Assembly: GCF_019429565.1 (NCBI RefSeq)
Contig: NZ_JAHXSA010000001.1
Location: 744,001-808,000, forward strand
Origin: Schaalia sp. ORNL0103
GTDB lineage: Bacteria; Actinomycetota; Actinomycetes; Actinomycetales; Actinomycetaceae
Direction of reading: 5' to 3'
DNA length: 64,000 bases
The notes below the pieces were generated by a model. That model did not search any database, was not told the DNA's origin, and saw only the letters and a list, made by a program, of their open reading frames with translations. A program made the translations under genes and the position numbers. This document shows, piece by piece, positions 58,391 through 64,000 of this stretch. Within the stretch, counting starts at the first letter, position 1. The number at the start of each line of letters is the position of its first letter.

Positions 58391-59335
58391 GTGCGCATTA
58401 TTTTTGCTGGTACCCCCGAGGCCGCAGTTCCCACGCTGCGGGCCCTGCTGTCGTCGTCCCACGAGGTCGCCCTCGTCATCACTCGTCCACCGGCTCGGCG
58501 CGGCCGCGGCAAGACGATGTACCCGTCACCGGTGGCAGAGGTTGCCACCGAATTCGGCGTGGAACTGTTAGAGACAACGACGCTGAAACCCCCCGACATC
58601 GCTCAGCGCATCGAGGACGTGCATGCGGACCTCGGTGTCGTTGTCGCTTACGGCGGCCTCGTTCCCCCGAACGTGCTGGCAATGCCCGTACACGGGTGGG
58701 TAAACCTTCATTTCTCTGATCTGCCGAGGTGGCGTGGAGCTGCTCCTGTCCAGTGGGCGATTCGCGAAGGGGATGCGACGACCGCGTCCTGCGTGTTCAA
58801 CCTCGAGGAGGGCCTGGATACGGGCGACGTCTATTCGCGCGTCGAGGTTCCGATCGGATATGAGAGCGCTGGCGAGCTGCTCTCGTCCATGGCCGAGGCC
58901 GGGGCGGACCAGGTGCTCAGCGTCGTCGACGCGCTCGCCGCTGGGAGGGCAACCGCTACTCCGCAGCCCTCCGAGGGCGTCACGCACGCTCGCCGCCTCG
59001 AGCACGTCGACGGTTACGTGTCGTTCGCGCACGATGCCGGGTACGAGGATCGTGTCATTCGTTCTGTGACGCCCAATCCCGGCGCCTACACGGTGTTGCC
59101 GGGCGGGGCACGCATGAAGCTCGACAAGGCAACGCCCGTGGACCGTGACGATCTCGAACCCGGACAGCTTGAGGTCACGAAGAAGCAGGTGACCGTAGGC
59201 TGCGCGAGCGGAGCACTCGTGCTCGGCAGGGTGGCGCCGGCCGGTAAGTCGTGGATGGACGCGGCCGCCTGGGCGAGGGGAGCGCGGCCTTCCGAAGACC
59301 TGCACCTTGGTGGAGAGCTGGAGGGAGAGCGATGA
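58391..59335 (+). CDS. fmt: Methionyl-tRNA formyltransferase
   Basis: A 314-residue enzyme formylating initiator Met-tRNA. Motifs are IIFAGTPEAAVP at the N-terminus and LHFSDLPRWRGAAPVQWAI with the folate-binding loop; the C-terminal domain contains GYVSFAHDAGYEDR. TAAACT (58378-58383) lies 7 nt before the GTG, a leaderless pattern. It overlaps rsmB by 4 bp (ATGA). A def gene is not in this window. Confidence 0.94.
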   Translation: MRIIFAGTPEAAVPTLRALLSSSHEVALVITRPPARRGRGKTMYPSPVAEVATEFGVELLETTTLKPPDIAQRIEDVHADLGVVVAYGGLVPPNVLAMPVHGWVNLHFSDLPRWRGAAPVQWAIREGDATTASCVFNLEEGLDTGDVYSRVEVPIGYESAGELLSSMAEAGADQVLSVVDALAAGRATATPQPSEGVTHARRLEHVDGYVSFAHDAGYEDRVIRSVTPNPGAYTVLPGGARMKLDKATPVDRDDLEPGQLEVTKKQVTVGCASGALVLGRVAPAGKSWMDAAAWARGARPSEDLHLGGELEGER

Positions 59336-60804
59336 GCGAGAGGCGTTACGCGGACGGCTACCGCAAACTTCGCAAGGCCGATGAGCCCCGTCGTATTGCC
59401 TACGACGTTCTTCACGAGGTCGAGACGCAGGGCGCGTTCGCGAACATCATTTTGCCGAAGGCTCTGCGCCAAGCCCGGCGCGACGGTCACTTCTCCGATC
59501 GCGACGCTGCCTTCACCTCCGAGCTCGTCCACGGCACGCTGCGCGCGATTGGCCGACTCGACTGGGTGATCTCCCGTCACATCGACCGTCCACTGACTGA
59601 TCTCGATCCGCGCGCGCTCGTCATCCTGCGCATGGGCGCCCACCAGCTCCTCGACATGCGAGTGCCTGATCATGCTGCTGTGTCGGCGACTGTGGACGTT
59701 GCACGAGAGCACCTGACGGATGGCCCCGTGCGTTTCGTTAATGCCGTGTTGCGCTCGATCACTCGCGAGGATCCATCCGAGCGTGAGGCGGCTATGAATG
59801 CCATCGCCGACGAGGATCAAGCCCTCGGCGTGCGCTACTCGCACCCGGCGTGGATGGTCACTGCGTTCCGCGACGCCCTGAAGGCCGACGGCTACCCCGA
59901 GGATGAACTTCTCGACGTTCTCGAGGCTGATAACGAGGTTCCCACGGTCACTCTGGTGGCGCGCCCGTCGCTAATGAGCGTCGACGAACTCGCCGACGAG
60001 GCCGAGGATATTCTCGACACGCGCGTCGCCCTGGGTGCTGTCTCCCCGTATGCAGTGCTCCTTGAATCCGGCGATCCCGCACGCCTGCCCTCGATTCGCG
60101 ACGGCCGTGCCGGCGCACAGGATGAGGGGTCGCAGCTCGCTGCCCTTATCGCTGCGTCCGCACCGCTCGAAGGCGACACCGACGAGCGCTGGCTCGACCT
60201 GTGTGCGGGTCCGGGTGGCAAGGCTGCGCTTCTGGCCGGCCTCGCTGCAGGCGTCGGAGCACGCGTGACCGCCAACGAGGTGCACCCGCACCGCGCCCGC
60301 CTCGTGGAGCGCACGACACGGCAGTTCGACTCCATCGAGGTCGTGAGTGGCGACGGTCGTACCTTCGGTGGGGGCCAGAGTGCATGGCCGCTCGGTTCTT
60401 TCGACCGTGTCGTCGTCGACGCCCCCTGCTCGGGCATGGGGTCGATGCGCCGACGCCCCGAATCCCGTTGGAACCGCACGCCCGCGGACGTGGAGGAGCT
60501 GACCGTTCTCCAGCGCGAACTCCTCGATCGAGCAGTCGCGCTGACACGCCCCGGAGGCGTTCTCACGTACATCACGTGTTCGCCACACGCGGCCGAGACG
60601 CGTGAACAGGTCGAGCGTCTGCTCAAGGCTGGCGAGGTTGAGCTGCTTGACACCGTGGCGCTCGCAAACGAATGCGCACCCGAAGCGCTGGACGTGCCGG
60701 CATCTGCGGGCGTCATTAAGGGGTTTAGCGGTCGGACGCTCCAGCTCTGGGATCACCGTTTCGGCACGGATCTTATGTTTGTGGCCTGTCTGCGCAAGCG
60801 CTAG
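59332..60804 (+). CDS. rsmB: 16S rRNA (cytosine-967-C5)-methyltransferase
   Basis: A methyltransferase of 490 residues. An N-terminal NusB-like RNA-binding domain (about residues 15-150, with FVNAVLRSI) precedes the SAM domain. Motif I is [13 protein letters not shown]; the motif IV Cys is in [19 protein letters not shown] and the motif VI nucleophile in [10 protein letters not shown]. It is translationally coupled to fmt. The stop codon region also carries the -10 for rpe. Confidence 0.94.
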   Translation: MSERRYADGYRKLRKADEPRRIAYDVLHEVETQGAFANIILPKALRQARRDGHFSDRDAAFTSELVHGTLRAIGRLDWVISRHIDRPLTDLDPRALVILRMGAHQLLDMRVPDHAAVSATVDVAREHLTDGPVRFVNAVLRSITREDPSEREAAMNAIADEDQALGVRYSHPAWMVTAFRDALKADGYPEDELLDVLEADNEVPTVTLVARPSLMSVDELADEAEDILDTRVALGAVSPYAVLLESGDPARLPSIRDGRAGAQDEGSQLAALIAASAPLEGDTDERWLDLCAGPGGKAALLAGLAAGVGARVTANEVHPHRARLVERTTRQFDSIEVVSGDGRTFGGGQSAWPLGSFDRVVVDAPCSGMGSMRRRPESRWNRTPADVEELTVLQRELLDRAVALTRPGGVLTYITCSPHAAETREQVERLLKAGEVELLDTVALANECAPEALDVPASAGVIKGFSGRTLQLWDHRFGTDLMFVACLRKR

Positions 60805-60814
60805 CATATGCGTT

Positions 60815-61477
60815 ATGAACGCCACAATTAGCCCGTCGATTCTCAACTGCGATATTGCTGACCTGCGTGGTGAGCTCGCCAAGATCGCAGGAGCGGACAT
60901 TGCTCATGTCGACGTCATGGACAACCATTTCGTCCCCAATCTCTCGTGGGGTCTGCCCGTCGCGGAGGCTGTCGTCAAGTCCGGTATTCTGCCGGTCGAC
61001 GCTCACCTCATGATCGAAGACCCGGATCGTTGGGCTCCGCAGTATGCGGAGGTCGGTTGTGAGTCCGTCACCTTCCACGCAGAGGCCGCAGCAGCGCCGC
61101 TGCGCCTGGCGCGCGAGCTCCACCGCATCGGTGCACGCGCCGGCCTGGCTCTGAAGCCGGCGACTGACATCGCACCGTTCGTCGACATCCTTAACGAGTT
61201 CGACATGATCCTCATCATGACGGTTGAGCCCGGCTTCGGCGGCCAGTCCTTCATCGAACAGATGATCCCGAAAATCGAGCGCACGCGCGCCGCGATCAAC
61301 GCCGCAGGGCTGCAGGTGTCAATCCAGGTCGATGGCGGCATCTCGCGTGCGACCATCGAGCGTGCGGCCGAGGCCGGCGCCGACAACTTCGTCGCGGGTT
61401 CCGCAGTCTTCCGCGCGGAAGACGCTCATCGTGAGGTCGAGGCGCTGCGCGAACTCGCCAACGCCCATTCACACTGA
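60815..61477 (+). CDS. rpe: Ribulose-phosphate 3-epimerase
   Basis: A 220-residue TIM-barrel enzyme interconverting ribulose-5-P and xylulose-5-P. Metal ligands are in [19 protein letters not shown], and the C-terminal [22 protein letters not shown] is the family loop. The ATG at 60815 follows TAGCAT (60802-60807) at 7 nt, so an independent leaderless mRNA is likely even though it is only 10 nt after rsmB. Strong terminator at 61493. Confidence 0.95.
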   Translation: MNATISPSILNCDIADLRGELAKIAGADIAHVDVMDNHFVPNLSWGLPVAEAVVKSGILPVDAHLMIEDPDRWAPQYAEVGCESVTFHAEAAAAPLRLARELHRIGARAGLALKPATDIAPFVDILNEFDMILIMTVEPGFGGQSFIEQMIPKIERTRAAINAAGLQVSIQVDGGISRATIERAAEAGADNFVAGSAVFRAEDAHREVEALRELANAHSH

Positions 61478-61492
61478 TCGCACACGCATTTC

Positions 61493-61535
61493 GGCGGCCG
61501 GAACGGGACGAGATCCCGTCCGGCCGCCTTTTCTT
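61493..61535 (+). terminator. Rho-independent terminator after rpe
   Basis: GGCGGCCGG-A-ACGGGA pairs with TCCCGT-CCGGCCGCC (15 bp, one bulged A) around CGAGA, followed by TTTTCTTT. Confidence 0.93.
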
Positions 61536-61589
61536 TCATAGGGGATACGCCTCGCGCAGCGCGACGGTCGGTGGCACAATGGCACACGA

Positions 61590-61713
61590 GTACTCCGGGG
61601 TCGGTGAAAGTCCGAACCGGCGGTGATAGTCCGCGACCCGCCTTCACAGAACGAGGGTGGTTGAGCCGGTGAAATTCCGGCACCGACGGTTAAAGTCCGG
61701 ATGGGAGGAGTGC
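61590..61713 (+). promoter_or_regulatory. FMN riboswitch (RFN element)
   Basis: The RFN consensus is present: GTCGGTGAAAGTCCGAACC, then GGCGGTGATAGTCCGCGACC, a GAGCCGGTGAAATTCCGGCA arm, CCGACGGTTAAAGTCCGG and ATGGGAGGAGT. GTACTCC (61590-61596) and GGAGTGC (61707-61713) form P1. The downstream expression platform is not obvious. Bases 61754-61762 can pair with 61677-61685 (9 bp), touching the RBS GGAAAG at 61761-61766, but whether this helix matters is open. It controls the ribX/ribY-like pair. Confidence 0.95.
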
Positions 61714-61772
61714 ATGAGGCGCATCCGTGCGTCTGCTGTGCTGCGCGTACCCCCGGTGTCGGAAAGTAAGTC

Positions 61773-62546
61773 GTGGCAACTCGGAACAAGCCCCGCGGTG
61801 CGCTCACCGTCGCGGCACCGATCATCTTCCTTGCCCTTGTGCTGGCGGGATGGTGGCTGACGACGACGCTGACCGGCATCGAAGCCTGGCGCCTGCCCGA
61901 TCCGTTTGCTGTTGCCCGAAAAGGCGTGGCGCTGCTCCAGCGCCCTGCCACCTGGCACCAGATTGCGGTGACGGGAGGCGAGGCTATCGCAGGGTGCGCG
62001 CTCGGAACGGTCGTTGCGCTGCCACTCGCGTATGCGATCTACCGATGGCGGCTATTGGCCGCCGCGGTGGAACCCTTCCTTGGAGCAACCCAAGCGTTGC
62101 CCGCCATCGCAATCGCCCCCATTCTCGTGCTGTGGGTCGGGTATGGCATCACACCGGTTATTGTGCTGTGCGCATTAATGGTGTTCTTCCCGATCCTTGT
62201 GTCCACCGTCGTCGGTTTACGTCATATCGATCGTGAGCTGCTCGAAGCTGCCGCGCTCGACGGCGCGACGGGCTGGACGATGGCTGCACAGATGGAGCTA
62301 CCTCTTGCCGCTCCCGCCATTCTGGGCGGCCTGCGTAATGGGTTTGCTCTGTCTGTGACGGGCGCGGTCGTGGGGGAGATGGTCATGGGAGGGTCCGGGC
62401 TCGGGCAGGTACTCACTCAAATGAGAAGCAACGTGGACACCGCCGGCATGTTTGTCGTCATCGCGATCCTGTGCATCATGGCAACAATTCTGTACGTCAT
62501 CGTGTATCAGATCGAGCGGTCGAAGCGCTACGCCATCACGCAGTGA
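61773..62546 (+). CDS. ribX: ABC transporter permease, RibX-type (riboflavin uptake)
   Basis: A 257-residue permease of the SsuC/ThiX-like family with about six transmembrane helices. The EAA loop is EAAALDGATGWTMAAQMELPLA. Position directly behind an FMN riboswitch and ahead of a THI5-like receptor matches the RibXY riboflavin transporters described in Chloroflexi and some other bacteria. The GTG at 61773 follows GGAAAG. The gene symbol rests on this context, not on strong sequence identity that I can check. No ATP-binding subunit gene is adjacent. Confidence 0.78.
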   Translation: MATRNKPRGALTVAAPIIFLALVLAGWWLTTTLTGIEAWRLPDPFAVARKGVALLQRPATWHQIAVTGGEAIAGCALGTVVALPLAYAIYRWRLLAAAVEPFLGATQALPAIAIAPILVLWVGYGITPVIVLCALMVFFPILVSTVVGLRHIDRELLEAAALDGATGWTMAAQMELPLAAPAILGGLRNGFALSVTGAVVGEMVMGGSGLGQVLTQMRSNVDTAGMFVVIAILCIMATILYVIVYQIERSKRYAITQ

Positions 62547-62558
62547 AGGAGACATCCC

Positions 62559-63608
62559 TTGAAGCTATCCACTATCGTTCGCGCGACCGTAATTTGTGCC
62601 AGCGTCTCGCTGGCACTCGGCGCTTGCACAGCCGGTCCCGGCGCGACGCAGTCGGGCGCGTCCTCGAAGGGCGCCTCGGACGTGACGATCGGCCTAACCT
62701 ACATCCCGAACGTGCAGTTTGCACCCGTGTACGTCGCCGATTCTCAGGGGCTATACAACGACGCCGGCATCACGCCCACAGTCCGTCATCATGGCTCGGA
62801 TGAGGGCCTGTTCACGGCGCTTCTCGCCGGCCAGGAGGATGTGGTCATCGCGTCCGGCGACGAGGCAGCGGTTGCCGCCTCGCAGGGCATGGACCTCGTG
62901 TCGATTGGCCAGTATTACGCGACCTACCCGGGAAGCGTCATCGTCCGGGCATCGTCGTCGATCACGAGCCTGGCTGACCTCGCCGGAAAGACCATTGGCA
63001 TCCCAGGTGAGTATGGTTCGAGCTACTACGCAACTCTTGCCGCTATCAAGGCCGGGGGACTGCAGACATCTGACGTGACCATTTCGTCGATCGGCTACAC
63101 GCAGCAGGCGGCCCTCGCGGCTGGCCAGGTGGACGCAGTCGTTGGCTTTACCAACAACGACGCGGTGCAAATGAGACTGGCGGGCATCGACATCCGGGAG
63201 ATCCCACTGGATGGAGCCTCGACTCCGCTGGTGGCAGCCTCGATTATTACGACGCGCGAATGGGCGCAGGCCCACCCTGATGCGGCACGCGCGGTCGTGT
63301 CCGCAACAACCGAGGCGATGAACACGATCGCCGCCGATCCCCAGGTCGCAATCGACGCGACGGCGAAGTGGGATACGACGCTCAGCGACGAGACGTCGCT
63401 GGCCGCAGCAAATGCTGTACTCGCTGCGACCGTTCCTCTGTGGCTCGGAGATGATGCCCACGCTGACGGCGTGCAGGATCTTGCCACTTGGTCTTCCATG
63501 GTGTCGTTCCTGACGTCGATCGGTGTCCTCGAAGGAGACGTCGATCCGAACGTCATCGTGACCAACGAGTACGCCAGCACGGCTAATACCGCGTCGCCTC
63601 AGTCCTAA
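62559..63608 (+). CDS. ribY: RibY-type substrate-binding lipoprotein (NMT1/THI5-like)
   Basis: A 349-residue exported receptor. The signal peptide ends in a lipobox (LALGAC) and the domain is NMT1/THI5-like: TIGLTYIPNVQFAPVYVAD, then LAGKTIGIPGEYG and QVDAVVGFTNNDAV. The TTG start at 62559 follows AAGGAGACATCCC, 12 nt after the permease stop. As the receptor in an FMN-riboswitch-controlled unit it should bind riboflavin or a precursor; THI5-like members can also bind thiamine pyrimidines, which the riboswitch makes less likely. Confidence 0.8.
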   Translation: MKLSTIVRATVICASVSLALGACTAGPGATQSGASSKGASDVTIGLTYIPNVQFAPVYVADSQGLYNDAGITPTVRHHGSDEGLFTALLAGQEDVVIASGDEAAVAASQGMDLVSIGQYYATYPGSVIVRASSSITSLADLAGKTIGIPGEYGSSYYATLAAIKAGGLQTSDVTISSIGYTQQAALAAGQVDAVVGFTNNDAVQMRLAGIDIREIPLDGASTPLVAASIITTREWAQAHPDAARAVVSATTEAMNTIAADPQVAIDATAKWDTTLSDETSLAAANAVLAATVPLWLGDDAHADGVQDLATWSSMVSFLTSIGVLEGDVDPNVIVTNEYASTANTASPQS

Positions 63609-63657
63609 ACGGTGCGCCGTATGCTCGGGACGCGCGCGTTTCGCGTAGGGTAGGCGG

Positions 63658-64000
63658 GTGAGTACCGCCGTCAACGCTAACGTGCGCGTCCTTGAGCTTT
63701 TTGTGGAGCTCCTGGGCGCGCGTCCCGGGCGCACAAAGGCACAATTGCGCACTCTTCCCGGATATCAGGGGCTCGCGGACGATGCCTTCGAAACACAGTT
63801 CCAGCGCGACAAAGACGCGCTGCGCGACGCGGGTGCCCACATGACGATTCACTCGGGGGAGCGTTACAGCATCGCCTGGGATTCTTTTGCACCCGGCATC
63901 GAGGTGACCAGTGCCGATCGCGCGCTGATGTCGCTGGCTGCACGCGCGTGGGATAGTAGTGAGTTTTTCGCCGATGCCATTGATGCGAAGGCGGCTGCAG
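63658..64000 (+). CDS. PafB-like WYL-family regulator (5' part, runs off window)
   Basis: 114 residues are visible. The N-terminal winged-helix region (VRVLELFVELLGARPGRT) and the segment FETQFQRDKDALRDAGA, followed by ERYSIAWDSFAPGIEVTSADRALMSLA, match the start of PafB/PafC proteins, which activate the mitomycin-type DNA-damage response in mycobacteria. The GTG is preceded by TAGGGT at 6 nt. In mycobacteria pafBC follows pafA; here the gene is about 26 kb away from pafA, beside the riboflavin transporter. The WYL domain itself lies beyond the end of the window. Confidence 0.72.
   Translation, partial: MSTAVNANVRVLELFVELLGARPGRTKAQLRTLPGYQGLADDAFETQFQRDKDALRDAGAHMTIHSGERYSIAWDSFAPGIEVTSADRALMSLAARAWDSSEFFADAIDAKAAA

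Overview
The window is high-GC actinobacterial chromosome, most likely from the Actinomyces/Schaalia group. The evidence is a complete Pup-ligation locus (ARC, Dop, Pup, PafA) without 20S proteasome genes beside it, a mihF-type integration host factor, a DUF4191 protein, LexA boxes of the actinobacterial form, and many start codons lying only 6-7 nt from a -10 hexamer, which suggests leaderless mRNAs. The genus is inferred from gene content and order; no search was run. I see no insertion sequence, prophage, CRISPR array or rRNA.

Layout. 1-2875 (minus strand): queuosine-precursor transporter, Tgt and a membrane-anchored zinc metallopeptidase whose end is off the window. 3018-4631: ABC-F ATPase. 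4714-8430 (minus): polar amino-acid ABC importer with two tandem substrate-binding lipoproteins, each preceded by a copy of the same TGCAT-rich operator resembling ARG boxes. 8571-10703: DUF4191 protein and a divergent membrane-anchored kinase-like protein that lacks key catalytic residues. 10787-13891 (minus): 2-oxoacid dehydrogenase E2 and E3. 14104-15679: small membrane protein, TrmL and a PEBP-family protein. 15775-25488: SOS mutasome region (imuA', imuB, SWIM/SNF2 helicase, then dnaE2 beyond a minus-strand dehydrogenase), with almost identical LexA boxes before imuA' and dnaE2. 25485-29655: HAD phosphatase, MarR regulator, tRNA-Leu(GAG), DsbA-like protein, MazG-like protein, FAD oxidoreductase and an acidic protein. 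29762-31553 (minus): a RecB-like Fe-S nuclease coupled to an aldo/keto-reductase homologue without its catalytic tetrad.

31633-38361 is a tight run of trmI, arc, dop, pup, pafA and a membrane FKBP. pup is followed directly by pafA, and ARC lacks the C-terminal proteasome-docking tail. 38422-42947 is aroC-aroK-aroB-(second shikimate-kinase-like gene)-efp-nusB. 43119-43571 holds a DUF2249 gene facing a 40-bp double operator of CsoR/CstR type. 43731-51983 is the pyrimidine operon pyrR-pyrB-pyrC-carA-carB-pyrF behind a PyrR-binding leader. 52085-61477 is a housekeeping series: mihF, gmk, rpoZ, coaBC, metK, a VKOR-family protein, degenerate priA, fmt, rsmB and rpe. The window ends with an FMN riboswitch controlling a RibX/RibY-type transporter pair, and the start of a PafB-like WYL regulator.

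The best leads are the proteasome-less Pup system, the double ATACCC-N5-GGGTAT operator, the duplicated ARG-box-like operators, the SNF2 helicase in the SOS locus, the riboswitch-controlled transporter without an ATPase, and several enzyme homologues that have lost catalytic residues (kinase-like, AKR-like, AroK-like, DsbA-like).
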